A DNA stretch of 38,228 nt from CAITNM01 sp037138055 (GTDB taxonomy: Bacteria; Pseudomonadota; Alphaproteobacteria; Paracaedibacterales; CAITNM01): assembly GCA_037138055.1 (NCBI GenBank), contig JBAXJB010000012.1:1-38228 (forward strand), in the 5' to 3' direction. Every line of letters starts with the position of its first letter. The stretch's first letter is position 1. Made by a program: the position numbers and the translations under genes. Of the stretch, positions 7,821 through 16,447 are shown piece by piece. The notes under the pieces were generated by a model. That model did not search any database, was not told the origin of the DNA, and was given only the letters and a program-made list of their open reading frames with translations.

Positions 7821-8993
7821 ATGTATCTAAGGAAAATTTTTAACGTTTGTTTATTTACGTTAATAGGAGCTTTCCCCTTAAGGGGGAGTGCTTTTGAAAT
7901 ACTGAACTTATTCGAGCCAGCATTAATTCAAGAGACAAAAGATATTTTTAATGAAAGTGCTACTCAATATAAAAAAACCGGCACTGTGCCTTTTAATATT
8001 CGAGAATCAGATCCGTCACAAGGGCGCGAAGATTGTGAAGAACAAGCCGTTGTTCTTCATGATTTATTAAGACAAGGCAAACTCTTTGATGAGCTTGAAG
8101 AAGAGGACCAAGAATATTTATTTCTTCGTCATATTTTTAAAAAGGTAGATCAAAGAGATATTTTTGGCATGGTTGTCCAACGCAATGAAAGCTATTTTAT
8201 TAAGAGGTTAGATCCAGAAATAGCATTAGCTTTACGCCATAAAATTTCACAATACGTGGATATGTATATGAAAAAGCTTGCTAAAGAGCTACTATCAAAC
8301 AATTGTATGGATTCTTGTTTTGACCTTTTACCCATTGGAAAATTCAATCTTCCGCGTATTTCAACAACGGGTGGGATTTTGATCTTGTTTGCGTATGCTA
8401 AAAAATATCAAGTCCCTGTAATGTTGCGTGTAAAATGCATGGAAGCGTTAGAAAATGGCCTCAAAGGACAAGGAGAAGCATTTCTTGCTTATGTTTATAA
8501 TCCAAAGACAAAAATGTTTGAGTACAGTAGACGTATTAACCAGGATGCTCCTATTTTTTGTATTCGATGCTTTTCGATTGCAGATCCTAAACAGAGCTTG
8601 CAAAAAATACCTGCAGATAAATCAACGCAAAAGATGGCTATGTTTTTTAATAATCTGAAAAGCGCTACTGATTTTAAATCTTATATAGAGATATTAAAAA
8701 AAATAGACCTTAAAGATCTTATGCTATTGCTAGCCGCAAGGGAAGATTATGCACACAAACGCCCAATGGAAGATTCGAGCTTTTTTAAAAAATATCAACA
8801 AGTAGCGAATTTTTTCAATGAGAACGAGGAATATACTACAAAAGATGGCCAGTATACAAAAGAACCAAAAGCAATTGCAATTCGCCATATTTATGTAAGT
8901 TCTTTTAATCAACAACAAGCAGATACAAATAAGCGTACCGGTGAAAGAAATTTTGAAACTCTCGTCTCACTAAGACCCGAAGTGTTTTCGTAA
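7821..8993 (+). CDS. Secreted protein of unknown function, second of a tandem paralogue pair
   Basis: 390 residues; not recognised. It has a signal peptide (about 1-24, core FNVCLFTLIGAFPL) and no other membrane segment. Motifs collinear with the preceding protein are GM (116-117), LRH (138-140), AKxxQVP (193-199), Cys206 and IRxFxI (248-253) followed by Lys257/Leu260/Pro264; the offsets to the neighbour change only slightly from motif to motif, as expected for homologues. Residues 62-81 contain a charged Cys-rich patch DCEEQAVVLHDLL that aligns with VCHDSTHCILLIL upstream. AAAGG precedes the start by a few bases. No plus-strand terminator is clear; the hairpin after it reads best for priA on the other strand. 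Confidence 0.85.
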   Translation: MYLRKIFNVCLFTLIGAFPLRGSAFEILNLFEPALIQETKDIFNESATQYKKTGTVPFNIRESDPSQGREDCEEQAVVLHDLLRQGKLFDELEEEDQEYLFLRHIFKKVDQRDIFGMVVQRNESYFIKRLDPEIALALRHKISQYVDMYMKKLAKELLSNNCMDSCFDLLPIGKFNLPRISTTGGILILFAYAKKYQVPVMLRVKCMEALENGLKGQGEAFLAYVYNPKTKMFEYSRRINQDAPIFCIRCFSIADPKQSLQKIPADKSTQKMAMFFNNLKSATDFKSYIEILKKIDLKDLMLLLAAREDYAHKRPMEDSSFFKKYQQVANFFNENEEYTTKDGQYTKEPKAIAIRHIYVSSFNQQQADTNKRTGERNFETLVSLRPEVFS

Positions 8994-9005
8994 AATCCAT
9001 GGCAT

Positions 9006-9035
9006 GAAAAAAGGAAGGGTGATTTTCGCCCTCCT
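9006..9035 (-). terminator. Rho-independent terminator of the rsmH-priA operon
   Basis: In the minus direction a stem of about seven pairs (AGGAGGG with a complementary arm, one G-T pair) is followed directly by six T. It lies a few bases beyond the priA stop codon, between converging genes. On the plus strand the same hairpin lacks a T-run. Confidence 0.7.
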
Positions 9036-9045
9036 CAATCATCAT

Positions 9046-10992
9046 TCAATGAAAAGCTAGGGGATCAATATCTACAATTAGTCTTATACTATGTGGTTTG
9101 GTAACCTGAGAAAACCAGTGACGAATGAATGATTGTATAGCAAACCCCTTTGGGTATTTTAACAAAAACCGCCAACGAAATTGATTTTTTAACCTGGAAA
9201 GCGGTGCAGGAACTGGCCCCATAATAAAAATATCACTATGTTTGGGTGCAGTGTGCAGAAGCTTTCTACAAAAACTCAAAATTTCTGTATTATCACGCCC
9301 ACTTATTAAGAACGAAGAAAGCCTGCCGAAAGGTGGCATACCATGCTGCTCACGATCTTCTAGTTCAAGCTCAACAAAACTTTCTTGGTCCCAGCTAGCC
9401 ACAGCTTTAATAACTAAATGATCTGGATCATAAGTTTGTAAATAAACAGTACCTGGTTTTTGCTCTCGCCCACATCGTCCTGCAACTTGGTGCAACTGTT
9501 GATAAGTTCTTTCAGCACAACGCAAATCTGGCCCATTAAGCCCCATATCCGCATCAACCACACCTACTAATGTAATGTTTGGGAAGTGATACCCTTTGCT
9601 AAGCATTTGAGTTGCAACAATGATATCAAATTGATTATTTATAATCCCATCAACCATTTCTTGGGTGCGTTTTGGTGTATTTACCAAATCACTAGTCACA
9701 CTTAAGATCCTAGCGTCAGGTAATAAGCTTGCTAAATCTTCGCTTAACCGCTCAACACCAGGGCCACAGGGACTTAATGTTGCTTGAGAACAGTTAGGGC
9801 AAACTTCTGGAATTGGCTGCGTAAAATCACAATAATGGCAGTGAAGTCGGGGCTGATTTTTATGCTGAACCAATGCAACGTCACAAGCAGCGCAAGTAAT
9901 CTTAAAACCGCAATCACTACAAATTGTTAATGGAGCGTAACCACGTCTGTTTAAAAATAATAAGCTTTGCTCTTGGTTGATAATGCGTTTTTGAATCTCT
10001 TCAAAAAGAGTAGGGTGTAGCCATTGACTAGGGCGCTGCGTTTTTTTTAGGCCTCGCATGGAAAGAATATTCACCGTTGGCAGCGAAGCATTTCCAAAGC
10101 GACTATTAACCTTTAAGTGAGAGAATTTTCTCTGCTTAACATTGTAGATTGTCTCAAGACTTGGGGTGGCTGAAACTAATACAGCGTGAACCCCCTCTTC
10201 TTTTGCACGCAAAATAGCCATATCACGCGCGTGATAAATAATCACTTCATCTTGCTTGTATGATGGATCATGCTCTTCATCAATAACTAATAATCCTAGA
10301 TTACTAAATGGCAATAATAAGGCAGATCTTGCACCCAACATAATACAAGGAGCACCCTGATGCGCTTGGTGCCAAATAGAATTTCTTTGTTTAGGAGTGA
10401 TTTGTGAATGCCATATCAAGGGCTTTTTCCCAAAACGCTCCTCAAACCGCTGACGAAACTGGGCTGTTAAAGCTATTTCAGGCAAAAGAATTAAAGTCTG
10501 TTTTCCTGATTCATAAGCTTTCACACTAGCTTCCAGATAAATCTCGGTCTTTCCACTTCCGGTCACGCCATCTAGCAAACTAATGTGAAATTCACCTAGT
10601 TTATTCACAATTGCATCTTTAGCAATACATTGCTCATGCGTGAGCTCAGGAACATTAAATACGTATTCAGCAGATGTTATGATCGGAGGAGAAATTTCTT
10701 TAGGTAACACATGCTTTATAAGAACACCTAACGGTGTAAGCGTATATTCAGCAAATTTCTTTAGAAAACCAATAAAATGATTGGGCAGGACTAAAGGATA
10801 ATAATTCAATATTTTTTTTAAGATGTGAGTAGAGTTAACCGGATTAGACGTCAATGACCAGATCACCCCCATCGTCACACTATTTTTTAAGGGGACTTCA
10901 ACAAGCTGCCCCACCTTCGGAGAAATATCAAATGGCCACAAATATGTAAGCGGTCTATCTAGGATTGAAGGTACTGCAACTTCTACATTCAT
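9046..10992 (-). CDS. priA: Primosomal protein N' (replication restart helicase PriA)
   Basis: 648 residues. A 3'-to-5' DNA helicase that recognises stalled forks and directs loading of the replicative helicase. In order: N-terminal 3'-DNA-binding domain (about 1-100, starting VEVAVPSILDRPLTYLWP), helicase lobe 1 with Walker A GVTGSGKT (142-149) and DEEH (238-241), the zinc insertion with all eight cysteines (358, 361, 367, 370, 385, 388, 398, 401), then lobe 2 and the C-terminal domain. The sequence is somewhat shorter than E. coli PriA, with a compact N-terminal domain. The start ATG overlaps the hda stop by 4 bases, and the gene is last in the operon before a terminator. Confidence 0.97.
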   Translation of the reverse strand: MNVEVAVPSILDRPLTYLWPFDISPKVGQLVEVPLKNSVTMGVIWSLTSNPVNSTHILKKILNYYPLVLPNHFIGFLKKFAEYTLTPLGVLIKHVLPKEISPPIITSAEYVFNVPELTHEQCIAKDAIVNKLGEFHISLLDGVTGSGKTEIYLEASVKAYESGKQTLILLPEIALTAQFRQRFEERFGKKPLIWHSQITPKQRNSIWHQAHQGAPCIMLGARSALLLPFSNLGLLVIDEEHDPSYKQDEVIIYHARDMAILRAKEEGVHAVLVSATPSLETIYNVKQRKFSHLKVNSRFGNASLPTVNILSMRGLKKTQRPSQWLHPTLFEEIQKRIINQEQSLLFLNRRGYAPLTICSDCGFKITCAACDVALVQHKNQPRLHCHYCDFTQPIPEVCPNCSQATLSPCGPGVERLSEDLASLLPDARILSVTSDLVNTPKRTQEMVDGIINNQFDIIVATQMLSKGYHFPNITLVGVVDADMGLNGPDLRCAERTYQQLHQVAGRCGREQKPGTVYLQTYDPDHLVIKAVASWDQESFVELELEDREQHGMPPFGRLSSFLISGRDNTEILSFCRKLLHTAPKHSDIFIMGPVPAPLSRLKNQFRWRFLLKYPKGFAIQSFIRHWFSQVTKPHSIRLIVDIDPLAFH

Positions 10993-11654
10993 GCTGAAAA
11001 AAGGTGATGTAGCATGCTAACTGTAATCGGTTTGCGTTGCTGTGCTGAAAGCGTATCAATTTTTTTTGCCCACTGACAGATAGCTGGAAAATTCCTATCT
11101 ATCCGACGAGATAAATATTCGAGAATAGCATTATCAACAACGATTCCTTTATCTTTCCATATCTTTTCAAGCACACGCTTTAGAGTATCGTCATCAGGAT
11201 TATGCATTTCTGCGCTTATGAATGTTGCCAACCGAGATCGCCAATCAGGAAGACTAACTGGCCACAGAGAAGGAGGGTTAATGGCACTAATAATCAGTAA
11301 TTTGTTTTGTTCTCTTGCCAAATTGTAAAGGTGAAACCACCACACATCATCTTCTACCTTATGAGCATCATCAAGAATTAGAACTTGCTGATCTCCATAA
11401 ACCCAATCCCATAAATTTGTTGTAAGTGCTTGATTTGCAGTATTGTAAGTTAAATTATAGTCTTTAGCCATTCCCTGCAATAAGTGCGTTTTTCCACAAC
11501 CAGAATCTCCATATATGCAAACAAACTTATCTTTTGTTGTGCCTTGAAGAGCAGCATGAAAGAGATCAAAAGCCATCTGATTGCAGTTAGCAACAACAAA
11601 ATCACACAATTCGTAACTTTGAGCATACTCCAAAGGCAACAATCCTTGCTGCAC
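10989..11654 (-). CDS. hdaA: DnaA-like regulatory ATPase, HdaA/Hda
   Basis: 221 residues, the size of Hda, and lacking the DnaA DNA-binding domain. It starts with a beta-clamp-binding hexapeptide of the Hda type (QGLLPL, residues 3-8). The AAA+ fold has Walker A GDSGCGKT (49-56) and Walker B VLILDDAH (90-97), with a sensor-2 region SRRIDRNF near 185-193. Family knowledge: Hda with the DNA-loaded clamp stimulates ATP hydrolysis by DnaA and so prevents re-initiation of replication. The gene lies 4 bases after the DUF4139 gene and overlaps priA by 4, tying initiation control to restart in one transcript. Confidence 0.88.
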   Translation of the reverse strand: MQQGLLPLEYAQSYELCDFVVANCNQMAFDLFHAALQGTTKDKFVCIYGDSGCGKTHLLQGMAKDYNLTYNTANQALTTNLWDWVYGDQQVLILDDAHKVEDDVWWFHLYNLAREQNKLLIISAINPPSLWPVSLPDWRSRLATFISAEMHNPDDDTLKRVLEKIWKDKGIVVDNAILEYLSRRIDRNFPAICQWAKKIDTLSAQQRKPITVSMLHHLFSA

Positions 11655-11658
11655 AAAA

Positions 11659-12825
11659 CTACTCTTTCATTAATTGAACGCGATAACGAAGCACAACCTC
11701 AGTTTTTGGCGCCACCCTTACAGGCCAATATACACTTTGGCTGCTTTCTTGCTTATGCGCCATACTTTCACGGACCACTTTACCACGATTTTCTCCAAAT
11801 GGGAGCATAACCTTAATGTTCGCTTCTTTTTCTCCAAAATTACGAATGGTTAATCTATAAGCAGCTTCTGTTACCTTTTCAGTAAGTAGAGTTTTAAATT
11901 CTGTTTGTTCTAAATTTCCTTGAATTTGTGTGAGAGGAGAATCGTGACTAGATTTAAGTTGAGCAAGCAAAAGAGGAGGAATTGCTAGCTGTATGTCATC
12001 ACCAGATTTTGTAGAAGGTAGAGCACTTGATCCTAGAAATCTTAAGGCATTACTGTGGTCACGAATGTATATAGTAATATCTCCGTTCGCCAAGTCTTGA
12101 GAACGTTTTTCATCCAACTTAAAGTGTAGCCAAATTTGCAATGGAATTTGCTTGTTTATTCCCTGAAGATCTTTAAGGTTGTCTTTTCCAACATCTAATC
12201 GATAGTCTTGTCCAGCTTTTTGCTTATGAATCTCCACCCACGGAATTCGAACAACACTGCCTTTGTTAATAAATTTAGGAGTATCAATAACGTATTCATG
12301 AAACGTTTGATTTTTTGCCAAATCATCAGTTTGTGCATCAACCAAACGTAATCTGATGTTCTCAAAGCTTGCTCCTGATTGATTATCTATACTAACAAAG
12401 CTGTTAAAATTTTGAATTTCATCAAACTGCTCACTGACCTCAACAACATAATGCATATGCCAACCAATACCGGAAAAAGTATAAGTAATTTCTCCTTGAA
12501 AAGGATGTTTAGAATTTAAAATCAAATCAACAGCTGTTAAGACATCCTTATTTTTAGAGATAACGTATTCTGGATTTAAGTTGCTTTCTTGATGAAAGAG
12601 AATCGATTGAGAATCAATAGATCCAGGAACTGTGAGAGAATGCTCTTTTTCTCCGCTGAATTTAATAGGAAGAGTGGCAACGCAGCGATCTTTATAAATG
12701 ACAAGGCTACCTACTTTTGTTTCTTTTTTTGGCTCTGCATGCTCTTTTTTTGAGTCAGGCGCATTTTCTGCATATCCTGATTGAAAAACGAATGCTAAAC
12801 AGATAATTAATAAAAGTACTCTCAT
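11659..12825 (-). CDS. Secreted DUF4139 domain protein
   Basis: 388 residues with a signal peptide (MRVLLLIICLAFVFQSGYA, cleaved near residue 19). The body matches the DUF4139 pattern: a GIGWHMHYVVEV segment, then FVSIDNQSGASFENIRLRLVD, and near the C-terminus YRLTIRNFGEKEANIKVMLPF with a final VVLRYRVQL. Members are beta-rich exported proteins of unknown function. Its stop is 4 bases before hdaA and its start overlaps the murE stop by 4 bases, so it is expressed with cell wall genes; a role at the envelope is plausible but unproven. The short Lys/Glu-rich stretch after the signal peptide is low in complexity. Confidence 0.75.
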   Translation of the reverse strand: MRVLLLIICLAFVFQSGYAENAPDSKKEHAEPKKETKVGSLVIYKDRCVATLPIKFSGEKEHSLTVPGSIDSQSILFHQESNLNPEYVISKNKDVLTAVDLILNSKHPFQGEITYTFSGIGWHMHYVVEVSEQFDEIQNFNSFVSIDNQSGASFENIRLRLVDAQTDDLAKNQTFHEYVIDTPKFINKGSVVRIPWVEIHKQKAGQDYRLDVGKDNLKDLQGINKQIPLQIWLHFKLDEKRSQDLANGDITIYIRDHSNALRFLGSSALPSTKSGDDIQLAIPPLLLAQLKSSHDSPLTQIQGNLEQTEFKTLLTEKVTEAAYRLTIRNFGEKEANIKVMLPFGENRGKVVRESMAHKQESSQSVYWPVRVAPKTEVVLRYRVQLMKE

Positions 12826-14345
12826 AGATTTAACCCTGTAAGTAACTCTTCAGCCACTTGTTTATCACTAAAGTAGTAGGTTTCATTTTCAATGATCTGG
12901 CCCATTTCATGACCCTTCCCTGCTATTAGAAGGGTATCACCTTTTTGAAGATGTGCAATAGCATATGCAATAGCTTGACGTCTGTCACCAATTTCATGTG
13001 CTTTCAAAGCACATTCTTTTAATATTTGCTGCCGTATATTTGCAGGATTTTCTGATCTAGGATTATCATCTGTCACAATTATTTTGTCTGCTAAATCAGA
13101 AGCAATTTTCCCCATCAAAGGACGCTTAATGGTATCACGATCCCCACCACAACCAAACACGACCCAAATATTATTTTCTGTATGAAATCTCAATGATTTT
13201 AATGCACGATCCAAAGCATCAGGAGTATGTGCATAATCAACATAAACATATCCACCGTTTGATGTTTTTCCTACTAATTCCATTCGTCCCGCTACAGATT
13301 TTATTTTTGGAATTAATGGTAAAATTGCAGACAAAGCAATACCTGATGCAATCAGCATTCCTATTGCACATAATGTATTCTCAGCTTGAAAAGCTCCGCT
13401 AAGATTTAACACTATATTACAGTATGTTTGATCATGATATTTTAAGTCAAAAGTGATGCTTGATGTTTGCACATTTAGATTTGTAGCTATTAAATCTGCT
13501 GGAGCGTCAATAGCATACGTAATCAAACGTACACTATGCTGCGATGCCAAAGTCTGTAGCTGAGAAAAATATGGAGAGTTAGCATTTAGCACTGCTGCTT
13601 TGCCTGCAGACAACACTTCTGAAAATAATTTGGCTTTGGCCTGAAAATAATTTTCCATTGTATGGTGGTAGTCTAAATGATCTTGGGTGAAATTTGTAAA
13701 CCCTGCCACTGCGATTTGACTGCCATGAATACGATATTGATCTAACCCATGACTAGATGCTTCAAACACAACATGATTGATGTTTGCTTCTGCCAGGGCT
13801 TTCAATAAAGAAAAAAATGTCAAACTGTCGTAAGTAGTAAGAGCTGGAACTGATGGCAAACTGCTTGGGTAATTTTTTGTTTCTAGACCAACAGTTCCAA
13901 ATGATGCAGCAGAACACCCTAACAACTCCCATAGCTGGCGCACGATACTAACAACAGAACTTTTTCCATTTGTTCCTGTTACAGCCATCAAAACATCTGG
14001 TTGAGTTTTGAAAAATGATTTTGCTAGCAAACTAAGTGCTAATCTTGGATTAGAGCACTCTATAAATATATTTTTATCTGCAAAAGAATCAATTATTTCT
14101 GCTGTAGCTAATACTCCACAAATACCTTTATTGATTGCTTCTTTTATATTGCTAATGACCTGCGAGCAAGGAATTGCGACAAAAAAATCTCCTGGCTGCG
14201 CTTTACGAGAATCACCACATAGATTATTTATTGTTATATTTTTAAAATTTGAGCGATCATAACTTAGTTCTAGCCCTGCACTTTCAAGCAGCTCTACTAG
14301 AAAAATTTGATCAAAGTGACTCAATTTATTGATCTCCACTCTCAT
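12822..14345 (-). CDS. murE: UDP-N-acetylmuramoyl-tripeptide synthetase MurE, meso-diaminopimelate type
   Basis: 507 residues. A cytoplasmic Mur ligase that adds the third amino acid to UDP-MurNAc-L-Ala-D-Glu, using ATP. N-terminal UDP-binding domain (about 20-110, CGDSRKAQPGDFFVA at 43-57), ATP-binding motif TGTNGKS (123-129), central domain with SSHGLDQYR and NFTQDHLDYH, and the C-terminal domain with DDNPRSENP. The DNPR box (427-430) marks meso-diaminopimelate as substrate, so the cell is expected to make Gram-negative-type peptidoglycan. The ATG overlaps the ftsI end by 20 bases; a GTG two codons later is an alternative. murF, normally next in the cluster, is absent here. Confidence 0.97.
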   Translation of the reverse strand: MRVEINKLSHFDQIFLVELLESAGLELSYDRSNFKNITINNLCGDSRKAQPGDFFVAIPCSQVISNIKEAINKGICGVLATAEIIDSFADKNIFIECSNPRLALSLLAKSFFKTQPDVLMAVTGTNGKSSVVSIVRQLWELLGCSAASFGTVGLETKNYPSSLPSVPALTTYDSLTFFSLLKALAEANINHVVFEASSHGLDQYRIHGSQIAVAGFTNFTQDHLDYHHTMENYFQAKAKLFSEVLSAGKAAVLNANSPYFSQLQTLASQHSVRLITYAIDAPADLIATNLNVQTSSITFDLKYHDQTYCNIVLNLSGAFQAENTLCAIGMLIASGIALSAILPLIPKIKSVAGRMELVGKTSNGGYVYVDYAHTPDALDRALKSLRFHTENNIWVVFGCGGDRDTIKRPLMGKIASDLADKIIVTDDNPRSENPANIRQQILKECALKAHEIGDRRQAIAYAIAHLQKGDTLLIAGKGHEMGQIIENETYYFSDKQVAEELLTGLNL

Positions 14346-16062
14346 TATTAATCGATGTTAGTTGCATCATATCGCCAACTTGCTCGGACTCTTCTTTGAA
14401 ATCAGATTTAACACCAAGTAAGGGAGCTATGCGCTCAATAATTTTTCCAGCTGTTGGCGTCACATTCCAACCGGCAGTCGCATATCCATAGGTTCCTAAC
14501 GCTGCTTTGGGGTCGTCTAACATAACAATCATTATGTATTTAGGATCATTTGCCGGGAATCCACCAATAAAGGAAGTCGTGCGGTGACGATCTGCATCTG
14601 ACCCGTATCCACCAAATTTTCCTTTATTTTGATATGCTGTGCCTGTTTTAGCAAACACTTGATATCCTTCAACATTTGCTTTTTTTGCAGTTCCTTCACG
14701 TACAATCGTGCGCATCATTTGACGAATTGCTTTTGAAGTTTTTTCACTAACACATGAGGTTTTTGAAAATGAATGCGCTCTTTCTTGACGATTTTCAGCT
14801 GGAATAAATCTTAAAGTCGGTGCTGGCCTACAACCGTTATTAACAATTCCTGCCACTGCACACAAAGAATGTAATGGAGTTACTGCAATTCCATATCCAA
14901 AAGAAACTGACATCATTGCTGTTTCACGCCAATCTTTCGGTGTTAAAGAGTTTCCAAGCTCAGGTATTTCTAAACTTAGTGAAGTTAATACGCCAAACTG
15001 TCCCATAAAATGCTTTTGCACTTCTGGACCAAATTTTTGAGCAATCTTAATTGCAGCAATATTTGATGAATGAACTAGAGCTTCTACAAGTGTAAGAGGG
15101 CGATTTTGCCCCTTAAAGTCAGTAATTTTGAAACGACCAATGTTGACTGGATTTCTAGCATCAAAGATTGAACTTAGAGTAGAGGTTCCTGTTTCAAGGG
15201 CAATAGCGGCATTAAGAATTTTAAACGTTGATCCCTGTTCGTACACTCCTAATGTATTACGATTGAATCCACATTCAATATTTTTCATTTGACGATTGGG
15301 ATCATAGTCAGGAAGAGAAACCATAGCGATAATTTCTCCAGTTTTCACGTCCATAACCATAGCATTCGCTGCAACTGCATTGAATTGTTCTATAGCAGCA
15401 ACTAATTCATTATGCACTGCATGTTGCGCTCGAAGATCCAAAGATAATTTTAAATCACCCTCTTGTGTAGTCAGCATAGTATCAAAAGATTGTTCAATGC
15501 CACTCACACCATAACCATCAATGTCGCAACGTCCAATTACGTGACAGGCTAAAGTGCCATGAGGATAAACACGCTTTTGATCAGGCTGTAAGTATATTCC
15601 GGGAATCCCTAGAGAATGCACAGCTTCTTGCATTTTAGGAGATGCATGTCGTTCAATCCAAACAAACCCCTGGTTAGATTGAAGTTTTTGCAACACATTT
15701 TCATATCTTAAATGAGGAAAAAGCTTACACAGCTTATCAGCGGCTTCATTAGCATCGATAATTACTTTTGGATTAGCGTATACAGATGCTGTAACCAATT
15801 GCGTTGCCAATATTATTCCGTTTCGATCAACGATGTTTTGACGAAGTTGACACTCTTGTTGTTGACAGCCTATTGAGCAAACAGGAGTTCTAACAACCAT
15901 CACATCTATTAAACGAATAGTAATTGCTAAAAATGCTACACACGATATAGCTGTCGCACTAAGTGTGCGTTGTCGAGCAGTATGTAATAGTTGCTGATGT
16001 TGTGAAAATCTCCAGCCACTCAAGCGATACCATAGGCTTTTGATCATGATCTTAGGCTGCAT
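14326..16062 (-). CDS. ftsI: Class B penicillin-binding protein FtsI (PBP3), septal transpeptidase
   Basis: 578 residues from the chosen start. One membrane anchor (about 35-57) is followed by a periplasmic dimerisation/pedestal domain and a transpeptidase domain with the three penicillin-binding motifs: STFK (nucleophile Ser278), SSN (332-334) and KTGT (472-475). It cross-links septal peptidoglycan during division. An in-frame ATG at 16131 would lengthen it by 23 residues but would overlap ftsL by 80 bases and lacks a ribosome site. The ATG at 16062 has AAGAGG six bases upstream and overlaps ftsL by only 11 bases, so I prefer it. The gene order rsmH-ftsL-ftsI-murE is the standard dcw order. 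Confidence 0.95.
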   Translation of the reverse strand: MQPKIMIKSLWYRLSGWRFSQHQQLLHTARQRTLSATAISCVAFLAITIRLIDVMVVRTPVCSIGCQQQECQLRQNIVDRNGIILATQLVTASVYANPKVIIDANEAADKLCKLFPHLRYENVLQKLQSNQGFVWIERHASPKMQEAVHSLGIPGIYLQPDQKRVYPHGTLACHVIGRCDIDGYGVSGIEQSFDTMLTTQEGDLKLSLDLRAQHAVHNELVAAIEQFNAVAANAMVMDVKTGEIIAMVSLPDYDPNRQMKNIECGFNRNTLGVYEQGSTFKILNAAIALETGTSTLSSIFDARNPVNIGRFKITDFKGQNRPLTLVEALVHSSNIAAIKIAQKFGPEVQKHFMGQFGVLTSLSLEIPELGNSLTPKDWRETAMMSVSFGYGIAVTPLHSLCAVAGIVNNGCRPAPTLRFIPAENRQERAHSFSKTSCVSEKTSKAIRQMMRTIVREGTAKKANVEGYQVFAKTGTAYQNKGKFGGYGSDADRHRTTSFIGGFPANDPKYIMIVMLDDPKAALGTYGYATAGWNVTPTAGKIIERIAPLLGVKSDFKEESEQVGDMMQLTSINNESGDQ

Positions 16063-16447
16063 GAGCAACCTCTTGTGAAGAGGTTTTTGTTGATGCTCTC
16101 TCTTGCTGAGGACTAACAGCGTTGACTGCATCCATCAATGCTTCAATGGGGTCTTGCGATACTTTCACTTCTTTCGTTTGTCTTGGTAATTCACCAATTT
16201 CAACAACTTGATTCGGTTTTAAGGCACTAAAATTAAGATGTGTAATAGCAAGTTTTTGTAAACGTGCAGGATCATTAAGGTGAGTTAACTCTGCCCTTAA
16301 AACATGTATAGATTCTCTAGTTTCAGAAATGCTTTTAACAACTTGTTTGTGGTTTTTTTCTAAAGCCATAACCTGATATTTTACTCGGAATAGTCCAAGC
16401 CCAACACAAAATGCCATAAGAGCTAAAAAGAACTGAGATCTTCTCAT
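16052..16447 (-). CDS. ftsL: Cell division protein FtsL
   Basis: 131 residues. A short cytoplasmic N-terminus, one membrane segment (about 4-22, FFLALMAFCVGLGLF), then a periplasmic coiled coil (about 28-75) with LRAELTHLNDPARLQKLA, the conserved end of the FtsL leucine-zipper region. The C-terminal 40 residues are hydrophilic and variable. FtsL forms the FtsQLB complex that activates FtsWI. Sequence conservation in the family is low; the call rests on topology, this motif and the location between rsmH and ftsI. The start overlaps the rsmH stop by one base (TAATG). Confidence 0.85.
   Translation of the reverse strand: MRRSQFFLALMAFCVGLGLFRVKYQVMALEKNHKQVVKSISETRESIHVLRAELTHLNDPARLQKLAITHLNFSALKPNQVVEIGELPRQTKEVKVSQDPIEALMDAVNAVSPQQERASTKTSSQEVAHAA
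16069..16074 (-). promoter_or_regulatory. Shine-Dalgarno sequence that decides the ftsI start
   Basis: On the minus strand AAGAGG lies six bases before the ATG at 16062, inside the end of ftsL. No similar site precedes the upstream ATG at 16131. Confidence 0.6.

Noticed and set aside
11484..11810. 108-codon open frame on the plus strand
   Set aside because: Crosses the hdaA/DUF4139 junction in antisense; both minus genes are well supported there.
16063..16131. N-terminal extension of ftsI
   Set aside because: It would overlap ftsL by 80 bases; a good Shine-Dalgarno sequence points to the ATG at 16062.
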